From Sinotaia quadrata (lineage: Eukaryota > Mollusca > Gastropoda > Architaenioglossa > Viviparidae), in contig CM054179.1 in assembly GCA_028829895.1 (NCBI GenBank), positions 73,969,544 to 74,033,543 on the forward strand: DNA of 64,000 nt, read 5' to 3'. A program made the translations under genes and the position numbers. Positions 56,501 to 64,000 of the stretch are shown one piece after another. The notes beneath the pieces were generated by a model that saw only the letters and a program-made list of their open reading frames with translations, was not told the origin of the DNA and did not search any database. Each line of letters starts with the position of its first letter. The stretch's first letter is position 1.

Positions 56501-57961
56501 CTCTGATGTTGCTCTCCGCGCAAACACTCTTACACTGACTGGAAAAAGTCCCTGTAATCTTCTTTTATAAAACCTAACTCTTCCACGGCCTTCTAGAAAT
56601 AAAAGGCACGAGAAATAATGGACGTCTATTGTTCGATGATGCATTCATTCTAGTGGTGCAAAGTCTAAAATAGTCCCTAGCTAAATTTTCTATTTAATGA
56701 ACGTTTAACAATTAAATATGCTATCTACCTATCACTAATTTAATTCCTATCTCCTAACGTAAATACACAAGTAAACAAATCAAATGAAATTGTTATAAAT
56801 AAAAAATAAGCAATCACGCTTGCAAACATACTGACAATGCAAGCATCACACCACCCATCCATCAATCACCTGACACAGCGCGACCAAAAAAAAAAAATGG
56901 GGGAATAATTAGGTAAAATAAAAAATTAAATTTTTATGATTGCTGTCCCTTTTTCCCGTGACACTTGTGAATGCTCACATATCAAAATTATTAGTTTTAC
57001 AATTGAAAAACTTCACCCTTTTCATGATTCTCCTACAATGTACATCTGGTTGTATATGATAGAAAATATTACTTTTTATAATTGAAATAAAAAGTATTTT
57101 CCTAAATACTTACCAAAGTGTTTGTCCTTGCCTTCCCCTATTTTCAAGTTTTCCTCACAAGCAGTACTAGGGGCAAATAACTTGGTGAGTACTTTCAATT
57201 TGTCATCTCTCTCTAAGCATTCTTGTGGAGCCCTTCAACCCAGTAAGCTTGTGTTACAGTGAGTGCATGTTTTATTTGTACTAAATTCATAGATGGTAAG
57301 TATGTTGGAGAAGTCATATTTACTGAGAACTAATCTTTTTTTGTGGATTAAGTTGAGAATGAGGCTTTTGTAGTGTTGTAGACTTAGTGCTGATTTTGGA
57401 AAGTGTAGATATTGGTACTTTTGTTGACATGGTGCTGATGTGTAAGTGTAGAGTTTTTGCAATTTTAGTTAAAATATCTTTGTGAAAAGAAATTACTTTT
57501 AAACTAATTTTAGCCTGAAGTATCTAGAACACTGGCTATTCTAAGGCTTATGTCATTTGTGAAAGAACCTACATTTTTATATTTTCTCTTTTTACTTTAA
57601 GAAACCTTAAAAAGTAGCATTTTTTCTGTATCTATAAATTCTACAATTCATTTTTTTTAAAATGTCACTCTTAGTATAACTTTGTATACTAGAATCAAAC
57701 TTTTTCGTTAAACTGCATTTTGAAGACAGCTTTGATTAAGAACACTTCTGAGCTGTTGTAAGTATACCTTTTAGTTTACACACACACAAAAAAAAAAAGA
57801 TTAGCAATTGTTGATTACACATTTTGTTATAATACTATTTATATGAAATAAAGTACTTTCTCTTTAATACCAAATGAATTGAAATGTAACTGTTATTTTT
57901 TCCTCAGAATAATCCAAAAAAAGCTGCTAAAAAACCAACTCACCAATCCAGTGAAATCTAA
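39102..57961 (+). CDS. Copy B: TRIM plus eIF4E-binding protein without KH domains (spliced model)
   Basis: Model exons: 39102-40196, 41224-41565, 47403-47451, 49601-49734, 49954-50040 (duplicate 51930-52016) and 57908-57961. Phases fit throughout. The sum is 1761 nt (586 aa plus stop), or 615 aa if both duplicate exons are used. Domain order is RING, B-boxes, coiled coil, PQ-hexapeptide array, YDRDFLI eIF4E-binding motif, FTPGFFV block, lysine-rich tail. Without the TRIM exon the rest would be a roughly 220-residue 4E-BP-like protein. Inference: it can bind eIF4E but, unlike copy A, lacks an RNA-binding module, so it might act as a competitor or an adaptor for ubiquitin transfer. The TRIM junction is the weakest link. 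Confidence 0.5.
40197..41223. other. Intron between TRIM exon and P/Q exon
   Basis: About 1 kb, AT-rich. From about 41020 it is nearly identical to copy A 1400-1622, including TTGAAAATGTCTGGAACTTG. No other feature. Confidence 0.55.
41224..41565 (+). CDS. Copy B exon: P/Q/T-rich linker with expanded hexapeptide repeat
   Basis: 342 nt, 114 codons, phase 0 to 0, acceptor TATGTTCAG and donor GTAATC. After SQRSQPQMTGNGGSGNA it carries an array of six-residue units PQVQIT / PQVQTT / PQVQIN / PKVQIT repeated about fourteen times, ending SPQSSQFM. The array keeps the frame because the DNA unit is 18 bp (54-bp higher-order unit). Copy A has only two to three units. Likely a flexible or low-complexity segment. 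Confidence 0.75.
41346..41550. repeat. Coding minisatellite, 18-bp unit in 54-bp higher order
   Basis: Order-three repeat: CCACAAGTGCAGACTACT, CCACAAGTGCAAATTAAT, CCCAAAGTGCAGATTACT, iterated about three times with flanking partial units. Few substitutions, which suggests recent expansion by slippage or unequal exchange. Confidence 0.92.
42183..45014 (+). CDS. Ty3/gypsy retrotransposon pol (RT-RNase H-integrase), 5'-truncated
   Basis: One long open frame, about 943 codons from the upstream stop; the first recognisable residues are FSTLDLASGYHQV inside the reverse transcriptase. Order: RT with PFGLCNAPATFQRLM and catalytic YLDDILVY; connection SFLGFASYYRRFVKDF; RNase H LETDASQLGLGAVLSQ ... 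YASRTL; integrase zinc finger (HQELGHQ ... CERC); catalytic core with D (IDFTKMD), D (HSDQGRNFE) and E (QCERFNRTL); and a C-terminal VGDRVLIRN domain. The missing gag, protease and N-terminal RT make it non-autonomous, although the remaining frame is undamaged, so truncation is probably recent. No Met start is evident. It lies in the intron between the P/Q exon and the 4E-binding exons of copy B, same strand. Confidence 0.93.
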   Translation, partial: LDWWHYIKTIFSTLDLASGYHQVAMEEKDREKTAFITPFGLFEYTRMPFGLCNAPATFQRLMQAAMNDFVFQILLVYLDDILVYANSYEEHLRRLELVFSRLRQLGLKLNPEKCNFFKSQVSYLGHTVSADGIATDEDKIKAVRLWPRPTTLKELRSFLGFASYYRRFVKDFAKLAAPLHQVVAAVAHPNKKRMQRYQRIGETWTADCESAFMQLKSALTTTPVLAYADYTLPFILETDASQLGLGAVLSQEQDGVKRVISYASRTLRPTERNMNNYSSMKLELLALKWAITEKFRGYLLGTNFVAFTDNNPLSHLQTAKLGAVEQRWAAELAAFNFEIKYRSGRSNANADALSRNPCESPSGPEEDEGVAIMSTFVTSISTELPGEVYTAINNVKEIYSLNIAADTQTSGIEDSTSCFHSYTKPELRIMQDGDVDIRRVKEIISSNNKLTTAQRRDLSLETRTILRHIHQLRQEDGVLFRFIKDANSGIFKQLLLPKVLRPKVLTLCHQELGHQGTDRTFEVIRQRCYWPNMYKDIESWISKCERCVRGKSPHVVKAKMGTLLATKPLEILAIDFTKMDMSHNGLEDILVMTDVFTKFTVAVPTKDQLATTVASILTKEWFYRYGVPLRIHSDQGRNFESQIIKELCQVYGVNKSRTTAYHPSGNGQCERFNRTLQGLLRTLPPEKKRLWPHHLPELLYAYNTTPHSSTGYSPYHLLFGREPRLPVDILLGEDEAIPTSRHPSQWIIEHTHRLEAARRHAEERLRRTAIERVERINKNVKDDDLMVGDRVLIRNHPLGRAKIVDVWKKDVYIVHSIPDKDGAPYTIYPEGKPELTRRVHRTQLRSFPLPATDIPTTDQPPARTEPIDPEPGHLITIRTLRSRIPVYERERQKRLISRDRTPPTRPTMLPQARDAAADCQPTPVLRRSTRPTRIPVRYGFESE
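45015..46273 (+). mobile_element. Gypsy element 3' untranslated stretch with polypurine tract
   Basis: No ORF between the pol stop and the LTR. Two related GGGGAGGAGCTTAAAAGCA(A/C)CC segments at about 45819 and 45998 form an internal repeat. The end, AGTAGGGGGGAATAA at 46259-46273, is a good polypurine tract directly in front of the TG of the LTR. Confidence 0.7.
46274..47171 (+). mobile_element. 3' LTR of the gypsy element
   Basis: 898 bp from TGTAGCCCTTGTTAG to CATCCACTTCA. Boundaries are supported by the polypurine tract on the left and by full-length similarity to the solo LTR at 57968-58769 (inverted). A (GT)n run lies near the start (46299-46313), plus a tandem pair of AGCGCGC(G/C)CTATATTG blocks at 46413 and 46495. 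No 5' LTR exists, so there is no target-site duplication to check. Confidence 0.8.
47403..47451 (+). CDS. Copy B exon before the 4E-binding motif
   Basis: 49 nt from acceptor GCTGACAAG to donor GTTGGT, phase 0 to 1. It encodes SSKKIVNGIKKYTYKE plus one base, which with the next exon gives YTYKED-QWSPLNPEGK. eIF4G proteins have a YKxxQWxPLNP-like sequence just before the 4E-binding motif. An acceptor at 47372 (start 47373) would also keep phase and add ten residues. The microsatellite (TA)n follows at 47477-47502. Confidence 0.6.
47477..47502. repeat. (TA)n microsatellite
   Basis: Thirteen TA units directly inside the intron 25 bp after the donor of the preceding exon. Confidence 0.95.
47503..49600. 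other. Copy B intron, nothing assigned
   Basis: AT-rich intron. AATATTGTATAATACAAAATTTAATA repeats around 48370-48470. No coding evidence. Confidence 0.55.
49601..49734 (+). CDS. Copy B exon: eIF4G-like eIF4E-binding motif
   Basis: 134 nt, phase 1 to 0, acceptor ATAAATAG and donor GTGAGA. It reads (D)QWSPLNPEGKRQYDRDFLI, then MLQGNPESC, RPANLPDLPDIVLDK. The YxxxxL-phi motif is Y-D-R-D-F-L-I; eIF4G has YDREFLL at this place, preceded by PLNPxxKKR and followed by xPEGLPxxxDVVLDK. This is the closest match to eIF4G in the window and shows the origin of the more diverged copy A exon at 5110-5216. Confidence 0.85.
49954..50040 (+). CDS. Copy B exon: eIF4G-like TPGFFV segment, first copy
   Basis: 87 nt, 29 codons, phase 0 to 0, acceptor GTGTTTCAG and donor GTAAGA. 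It reads PSPLKVMANLSTKSFPDFTP then GFFVKTNQR. eIF4G continues after VVLDK with a PL...GPDFTPSF stretch. It pairs with copy A exon 10331-10411. Confidence 0.75.
50075..51729. repeat. Insertion separating two copies of a duplicated exon unit
   Basis: The first exon copy is followed by about 1.5 kb (50075-51579) absent after the second copy. A block of about 148 bp (CACACAATCTGCCGGATGCT ... CCTGGCAACACTG) then occurs at 51580-51728 and again at 52046-52194. The layout is exon unit, insert, block, exon unit, block. No transposon ends recognised. Confidence 0.7.
51930..52016 (+). CDS. Copy B duplicated TPGFFV exon
   Basis: Second copy of 49954-50040 inside a duplicated unit of about 325 bp (49750-50074 against 51725-52050), differing by one codon (PSPHKV for PSPLKV). 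Acceptor and donor are intact. Phase 0 to 0 means it can be included, skipped or used instead of the first copy without shifting the frame. Whether it is used cannot be seen here. Confidence 0.55.
52487..52803. repeat. Intron block shared with copy A (10605-10925)
   Basis: Near-identical to the copy A intron just upstream of the KH exons. About 570 bp further on, copy B already matches sequence from downstream of the last KH exon of copy A. Confidence 0.85.
52857..53092 (-). repeat. Inverted fragment of the 30386-32241 LTR-like element
   Basis: Reverse complement of about 30420-30650 (GAACAAGTGTGAGA, CCACTTGGAACTGGTTTGGAT, GGCAAATTTACTCCACCACA). It sits exactly where copy B lacks the KH-exon block. 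Confidence 0.75.
53746..54148. repeat. 38-bp minisatellite, about eleven units
   Basis: Unit AGTGTTTAAGCATGTTGTAG plus AGAACTCACTGAGGAAGA, with GAGCACTCACT variants and one truncated unit near 53902. Copy A has one such unit at about 25368-25400. Intronic. Confidence 0.92.
54149..55105. other. Copy B intron stretch absent from copy A
   Basis: About 950 bp between the minisatellite and an LTR with no counterpart at the copy A position. No element ends or coding evidence recognised. Confidence 0.5.
55106..56963 (-). mobile_element. Solo LTR, same family as 34271-36704, inverted
   Basis: Starts TGTCGCGGG and ends CCCGTGACA (imperfect inverted ends), flanked by a perfect 5-bp duplication CTTGT at 55101-55105 and 56964-56968. 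The reverse complement aligns with 34271-36704 at both ends, for example the G-run followed by TGT(T/C)AxGTC, and GACTAAC...AATAAATTT. It lies in the last intron of copy B. No coding evidence. Confidence 0.8.
56969..57907. other. Last part of the final copy B intron
   Basis: From about 57045 it is collinear with copy A 25400-26499 but lacks the 29-bp minisatellite expansion (one unit here). It ends in the TTTTTCCTCAG acceptor shared with copy A. Confidence 0.7.
57908..57961 (+). CDS. Copy B terminal exon
   Basis: 54 nt, phase 0, acceptor TTTTTCCTCAG. It encodes NNPKKAAKKPTHQSSEI and a TAA stop. Its lysine-rich start matches copy A (TNERKTTKK); the frames then part because copy A has one more A in the run. 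Fits phase 0 from either TPGFFV exon. Confidence 0.6.
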   Translation, partial: NNPKKAAKKPTHQSSEI

Positions 57962-57967
57962 AATTTA

Positions 57968-58769
57968 TAAAGTAGATGTGGATCCCAAATGGTAATACCC
58001 GGGTCATAAACATAAGGACAATGCTGATGACTGACCATGATGGACAGCAGTCAGGACAGATTTGACAACATGCCTGGTTGTTATTAAATTGTCTTTATTT
58101 GCAGGTAGACACACCCTCATTCAAAGTACACACACTCTTTATATCCTATGGGGGTGGCCTTCCCTGAAGCCCACGGTTACAGAAAATAAAAATCTAGTGT
58201 AAAAGGCTTAAAAAAATAACTTCTGTGTTTCTTTACTTACTTTCCAAATATCAATTATAGCTAAACGCCTAAAAAATACATAATAATTCAAATATACAAT
58301 GAAACTACTATAATTATACTTTAATATACCATCTTTCCTAGTATGTAATCTAAAGGATTAAACCTTTAATAAAATAAAATCTGTGTTGGTGGGCTGTAGG
58401 AAAATCATTCATACACACAAGTAATTGAAGTTGATATTTATATATTCAGAAAGGAGATAATTTATATTTTTGATTGATGTATTTTTATGTGATGAATAAT
58501 GTTATTATATTTGCGTATTTTGTAATTTATGTGTGTATCAACTTCAACTACTAACTACCTAAAACATTATACAACAATAAAAGCATGTGCTCTAACACAG
58601 CTGTATAAATTATTAATATGTTTATACCGTGCGACCGTGATCCAATTTGCAGCAGACAGCTGTGATCCTACTTGTAAAACAAAACAAGCATGCGGATGTG
58701 GCTGTACACATACACACATGATGATACACACACAAACACACAGAAATACCTAAACTAACAGGGACTACA
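57968..58769 (-). mobile_element. Solo LTR of the 42183-47171 gypsy family, 6 bp after the copy B stop
   Basis: Reverse complement matches the LTR at 46274-47171 from TGTAG(T)CCC..GTTAGTTTAGG to CATCTACTTTA. It is flanked by a 4-bp duplication TTTA (57964-57967 and 58770-58773); copy A has the empty site AAATTTAAAAAGCCC at 26554-26568. The transcript of copy B must therefore read this LTR antisense, or end within it; AATAAAATAAAATC at about 58369 could be used. Confidence 0.85.
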
Positions 58770-60675
58770 TTTAAAAAGCCCACCCTTTTTTGGAATGTAA
58801 ATATTTTGAATTGAGCAGCAACAAATTAATTGACCTTGGGGAAAATGACAATGACAGGACAGTTACAGCTGCACAGAATATGGAAAATACCAAATGACAT
58901 TAGTCTGTGCTTACCATGTCATCATACGTTACATCTTTTTATCATGATGCCATTCTTATTTCATTTATGTTTTGGTTACAATCTTGATTATCTAAGCTAA
59001 AGTGGACCAAACAAATTTTAAATAATACAGATTACTAGTGAAAATATTTGATGCAGACATTTTTAATGTATAATACTTGCAAATAATAATGTCAACAATC
59101 TTAGACATAATGTGAATATAACTGTCTCCATTAAGTGTAAAATCAAATTTGCCTGCATGCTGAAACCCATCACTTAAGTCATTGGATAGAGTTCTGAATG
59201 AAAGTGTTATTGTTAATGTCATTGAAGTGTATTAAGTACATAACAATTTAATTATTGATTAATCTGTACCTTGCAGTCTTTGATCAAGCAGATCATGTAT
59301 CTATAAACCTAGATTATAGAGTGTGTATATTGCTAACTCCAGTGAAAGCACTATAATCATAAAACAACCCCCCAAAAATATCACAAGAAATAACATTTAT
59401 AATTTATATCAGTTGCTTTGGTCCATAAACTAACATGAGTCAAAATGGAGTCAGTTCCTATAGACCACAAACTAATATCACTTCCAGTAGCCTTCAGAAT
59501 AGTGTTGATTCCTGTGATCCACAGACTAGTTATCACTTACTATAGCCTTCAAAATGGAGTCAGTTCTTATAGCCTTCAAAATGGAGTCAGTTCCAGTAGT
59601 TTTCAAAATGATGTCAGTTCCTATAACTTTCAAAATAGAGTCAGTCTTTCAGATCCTCAAACTGACATAATTTCCTCTTGCATTCAGAACTATAATTTCA
59701 TGTCTAGTAAAAATTAAACTCTATCAGGAATGGCATTTCATTTTTTTCCAGTTTGTTTCAAGTGTTCCATCTTACTTGTTTTAATATAATTATAAAATAA
59801 GACAAAGTATCCCAACAACTTACCTCTCTTCCTGCTCACTTTATTAAGAGTGCTCATTCCAGATATTGAATACTTAACTGATTTTAGAGCTGTAAAACGT
59901 TTACATTTGTATTTATATCTTTCCTCAAAAAACATTTTTCATTATTATTGTTCAGGTCCATTTAACAAATGTAGATCAACAATTGAAATATTCAAGAATA
60001 TCTATGACTGTTTTTAAATCCGATCTTGGCTACATCTTTCTTTTGTTGGGTACCTGTTGCACAATATTTATTTTGTTATGATATTGTTTGATACCTTAAT
60101 ATTGTACTTTTTTGTAGTTTGTTACAATTTATGATATTATAATGTCTTTCCACATATGAATATTAACTTATGTTTCTTTGTCCTGCACAGTTACATGTAT
60201 ATATTTTTTAATTTGTTATGCTGTTTAATAATAACTGTGATTTATTTTACATTGACCTCGGTGGTTATTTGTTTGTACATTTACTTCAACGCACATAATA
60301 CTTTGTCATTTATTATTATATTATTGTTATGTATATGCACAGTGTATTTATATTCCAGTGTATTTATATTAAATTTTTATTAGTAAATTTAAAGCTGTAA
60401 TTTTTAAATTTTGCTATATATTTTTCAAATGGCAATGTGATATATTTTATTTTTGAATAATATATTCGAAGACAAATTAAACATGCTTCTATTTGTATTT
60501 CTGAACTATAAAGTTTTTGATGTCATTGACAATCTAAAGTTTGGAATTTAATGTGCAGTTTTTATATATTAAATTTAATACTAGAGTTCTGTAGTGTTTT
60601 ATATAGAAGTCTTTTATTTATAATATTTATGTTTTTAAGCATGAAGGTGATTATTTTTTAAATGTTTTATATTTA
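58770..60675. repeat. 3' flank of copy B shared with copy A, plus an insertion
   Basis: 58770-59395 matches copy A 26556-27170, and 60290-60670 matches 27545-27955. Between them (59400-60290) copy B has extra sequence including a 24-30 bp tandem repeat (about 59440-59660; TATAGCCTTCAAAATGGAGTCAGTTC-type units). Its open frame on the + strand is due to the repeat period. Confidence 0.8.
59440..59660. repeat. Short minisatellite
   Basis: About seven degenerate units of AAAATGGAGTCAGTTCCTAT followed by AGCCTTC, with substitutions. Found only in the copy B flank. Confidence 0.8.
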
Positions 60676-63553
60676 TGCAGGTGACACATGTCCTCTACAT
60701 CAGTACACCAGAAAATCAAATAAAAATTTGGGAGGGGAGGGGTCAAAGCTAACATGGAACTCGGGTCCTTTTAACAATAATATTTTAATTCTGTTAATAA
60801 GTAATATGACATTATATTTTTATTTGCAAAGTAGATATTGTGTGTGGAAAGAAATTTGACATGACAGTTTTATTTTTGTATTAAATTGAAATTTGAACTA
60901 AAAATTTGTGTTTTGTCTATGTATGTACCTGTGTAGGTGGTGAGTCACCAGACTTTGGTTGTATCAAAGTATCAGTATTAAACTGAAATAATTTCTAGCA
61001 AGAACCTTCACTGACATTCATGGGCCTTCACAGTCATTCATGAGCCTTAAACAGACATTAATGGACCTTCACAGATTCAAGAATATACAATATTTTATTT
61101 TCAAAATTTCATCCAATAGAGTGATGGCTGCTTTCAAATAATTTCCAGCTTAATAATAAATACATTTATACTGATTGATGTGTGCGGGGTTTGTATATGA
61201 CCCTGTTATAGTATTAATTATTGAGATTTTAATTTTTGAAGTTCAATATCAATACTAATAACAGTCCATGGCCTAGCCTACTCTTCTATCACTATGTTAA
61301 CTCCTGTTGCAAGAATCTAGTGGAGAAAGTATTCACCATAACACAGTGATGAACAGACTAGTTAAATTTGCCTTTGAGATCACAAAATTATCTCCTCATC
61401 TTCATTAACTTGACATTCAATCATCCAAACATGGCTCACTCCAGTCAATCTCAGTTATCATTCATTCAAAGAATTAATTATTAAGATGCGGAGAAAGATA
61501 ACAATAATTTAATAATAAAAATAACAAAATGAAATTTACATGTTACAGTGATTTAGAAGTGAACCGTGCTACAACCTCACTGTACTTCCACTACAGTTTG
61601 TCAGTTCATAAAGGGAGGGTTTTGAGTCTTTTCCTTTAACTCAAGTGAATCGTTGGTGATGATAGACAGTGCTGCCGAAGTCACACGTCAAATCAAGTCA
61701 ATTCTGAGCCAGTTTTCCTCTGACATGATGGTCCTGAGTTGTCTCCCTCTTTTAACATCAATACATAAATCAGCAGCATTCCTGACCTAATTTATCTGGG
61801 TCCTAGGTCTGACCCTCAGCTAGACAAAAGGATAAATAACAATGTTGGTAATCTAAACCATTTAAACCATACATTTACACGATTTGTGGTGCAGTGAGAG
61901 CTGTACTTGGTTCCTACAATATTAACTGCTCTCCCAAATCAATGATAATTATTTAGCATTAGCATATCATTATTAGCCAACTTTATAGTCAAAAGAATCC
62001 TGCATTATTATCAGTTGTCATACAAAGACAACAATCAAATCAACTTTCCAAATAATTAACAATTATCACCATTGCAACTCACAATAATGGTTTTCCACTT
62101 TACTATTAATTTACATTATGAATACGTAAATACATTATTCTCAAAATTAGTTTCACAATTTACAAAAGAAAAAATAGCGCTCTATGCTTTATGAGTTACA
62201 GAAATGTAAATTTTCTAATATGCTTATCGCTATTGCCACACAAACATCTCTGTTTTAGCATCCTACATAAAAATAATTATAATTAAATTTGGCAAAATCT
62301 CAAAAATTATAATTAATATAACATGTAAAGCCAATGTACCATACCAGCTCTCTGAATGTGCAGATGGAAGAAGCTGGCCTGTTATGGTAAACATTTGTTC
62401 AGGTTGTCTTTTTGGATCATGGTCTTAGAATGCATATAATTAGCAGTGTATTTTTTCAGAGAGCTTCTGCTAAAACAGTAATTCCTAATTGAATCAAATG
62501 TTAAATAAATGAAATTATCCAAAAGTTATTTTCAGTAGAGAAAAAAACAATTCTAAAACATTGCAAGATAACAATATCAGCAGTACTTGTAATATGTCAT
62601 ATTAGGTGATTTATCAATGGGCAATATTTAGAAAAAGTTATTTTCCTTTGTGCATGTGCCATGCAGTAAATTTACTTCCCTTTAGTAAGGGAGATAACAT
62701 TTGCTATTTGGAACAAAGTGAATGCTTCTGAAGAAATTTTATTACATTTAAGCTATTAGTATATAGCATATTTCATGCATAAAAATGACTTTAATATACA
62801 GAGAAAGAATACATTTAACCCAAAGAGCAATAGCATTTCTGGTACTGACAGAGGTATACTATGGATATCTAATAATACAAACTGAAATAAAACAAAGTCT
62901 GAATTATGAAAAAGAAAGTGACAATTAAGTATCCACCACTTGCTGAGTAAACTTAAAACTTTGCTTGTATTGACTACTATAACCATTAATTAATCATGTC
63001 ATCAGCAAATTCTATATTGAGAACCATAACTACACTAAAAGATTTTTTAAAATATAGTTGTTCAGTAATGACAGCCACAACAATTGAAAGCAGTAAATAA
63101 AGTATCCTATTTACCATTTGACAAATATAAGTGACTGAAAGAAAATCAATACTATAAAAACAAATCTGTGGGCAGATTTGTAAAATTTTAAAAAAAACTT
63201 ATCAGTACATTCAGACTAGTCTGACAATATCTGTATTTTAAAATCTGATTTCAATCATTTGTGGTAATCACTATCAGTCTTTAAAAATAAACATCCAAAG
63301 GGTTTTGTCATCTGAGATATTAAGCTTGTTTTAAATGTTCAACTAAAACTGACCAAACGTGGGTTTTAAAATATGATTCCATAGTTCCACTCATGACAAA
63401 TGATTAGTTGTAACTATGCTGCAATTTTTCCTTAAGTTCTTATTTTATGTATAAAATTAAATTATTTCGTCTGCTTTTATTGTTGAAAAACATAAAGTAA
63501 ATAGTAGTATACAATGGGGAAGTTAGAAGTACTTAGATTTATTTTTGTTTTAC
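60676..63553. other. Intergenic, nothing firm assigned
   Basis: AT-rich. A short repeat of GACCTTCACAGTCATTCATG-like phrases near 61010-61075. A stretch at about 61180-61715 with TGTG...GACA ends next to TGATG could be an LTR fragment, but the evidence is too thin. CCCTTTAGTAAGGGAGATAAC at about 62679 is a small palindromic motif common in mollusc genomes, as I recall. Confidence 0.4.
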
Positions 63554-63696
63554 AGAGCTCCCATTAGGAACCGTTAAAAATTGCACATGCCGACCCCGAA
63601 AGGTCGTCAGTGCGGGAATTGGGTATAGTTTTCAACAAGCAATAACCACGCCTCGGATAAACCTCATCGGCTATGGTATCGCCACTGCGCAAAGCT
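63554..63696 (-). ncRNA. U4 spliceosomal snRNA
   Basis: The reverse complement begins AGCTTTGCGCAGTGGCGATA and goes on with GAGGTTTATCCGAGGCG, TTGCT...TTGAAAACT, CCCAATTCCCGC, TGACGAC...GTCGGCAT and GCAATTTTTAACGG. This is U4 from 5' end to 3' stem. Stem II with U6 (AGCTTTGCGCAGTGG), the 5' stem-loop bound by 15.5K, stem I (GGTTATTGCTTGTTGAA), the central hairpin and the Sm site AATTTTTAA are all in order. The 3' hairpin GGTTCCTAATGGGAGCTC differs in sequence from human but can still pair. Length about 143 nt against 145 in human. The 5' end is firm; the 3' end is approximate. Function: base-pairs with U6 in the U4/U6.U5 tri-snRNP. The intact conserved segments suggest a functional gene, but a pseudogene copy cannot be excluded without the upstream proximal element. 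Confidence 0.93.
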
Positions 63697-64000
63697 AACC
63701 ATTCACTTCCAGGCAGCAGGTAGCCTTCAAGGGCGGTAATCAACTATATCAAGGTGTTTTGCCGAGTCAGGTTTAGTTTTTGGACAACACATGTAATTTT
63801 TGTTCACTGAAAACATGCAACCTATTAAATTTTAACTAAGCTTTAAAATAAGGAATAGGTAAATATCATATTTTGAAAATCTTAAATTAATTAACAGCTA
63901 CATATGTTACTTATGAAATAGTTTACTGGATCACCTTGATAAAAGAAGAAGCTGAAAATTTGAAAACGAGGCTCATTCATTCTGCTGCTTGTCGGTGTGG
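63697..64000. promoter_or_regulatory. Region upstream of the minus-strand U4 gene
   Basis: This is where a proximal sequence element (about 50-60 bp before the RNA start, so near 63745-63760) would be expected. The strand read from the gene shows TTGATTACCGCCCTTGAAGG there. I cannot confirm the element without a species consensus. Confidence 0.3.

Noticed and set aside
59445..59717. + strand frame with SSYSLQNGV-type repeats
   Set aside because: Generated by a short degenerate tandem repeat found only in the copy B flank.
61180..61715. Possible small LTR (TGTG...GACA with TGATG on both sides)
   Set aside because: Composition continues unchanged past both ends, there is no second copy in the window, and a 5-bp match is easy to find by chance.

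Overview
This looks like an AT-rich animal genome with long introns, canonical GT-AG splicing, a U4 snRNA gene, Ty3/gypsy-type LTR elements, pogo-like TA-flanked DNA transposons and many minisatellites. A mollusc or other lophotrochozoan is my best guess. That is inferred from overall texture and motifs such as AAGGGAGATAAC; no gene proves it.

The core of the window is two related spliced loci on the + strand, about 39.6 kb apart. Copy A (exons between 1623 and 26547) joins, in continuous reading phase: a P/Q/T-rich exon; an exon pair with an eIF4G-like eIF4E-binding motif (YDRDVLL, then RPANLPD); an exon with an eIF4G-like TPGFFV segment; and seven exons encoding five KH domains that align one-to-one with vigilin (HDLBP) KH2 to KH6. 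A short terminal exon carries the stop. The twelve exons sum to 1515 nt, a multiple of three, with every junction in phase. Copy B (39102-57961) has the same P/Q exon, 4E-binding exons (YDRDFLI), TPGFFV exon (duplicated) and terminal exon, but no KH exons. The flanks of the missing block are collinear: A 10605-10925 matches B 52487-52803, and A about 25005 onward matches B about 53370 onward. A RING/B-box/coiled-coil (TRIM) exon lies just upstream of copy B and ends in a phase-0 donor that can join its P/Q exon. The picture is a possibly undescribed family of TRIM / eIF4E-binding / vigilin-KH chimeras, with one paralog lacking its RNA-binding half.

Layout: 1-1622 upstream, no gene seen. 1623-26547 copy A; its introns hold a dead gypsy RT/RNase H (6095-7112), a pogo-like element (13143-16735) with an LTR nested inside it (13189-14815), and a second pogo-like element (19486-20236). 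26548-39101 is non-coding, with an LTR (30386-32241), a TG-rich minisatellite (33205-34270 and 36715-36870) and a 2.4-kb LTR inserted in it (34271-36704). 39102-57961 is TRIM plus copy B; its introns hold a 5'-truncated gypsy element with pol, polypurine tract and 3' LTR (42183-47171), an exon duplication (49954/51930), a 38-bp minisatellite and an inverted LTR (55106-56963). A solo LTR of the gypsy family lies 6 bp after the copy B stop. 58770-63553 is non-coding. A U4 snRNA gene is on the minus strand at 63554-63696.

Exon calls rest on recalled similarity to human vigilin and eIF4G plus splice-site and phase checks done by eye. No transcript data or alignment program was used.
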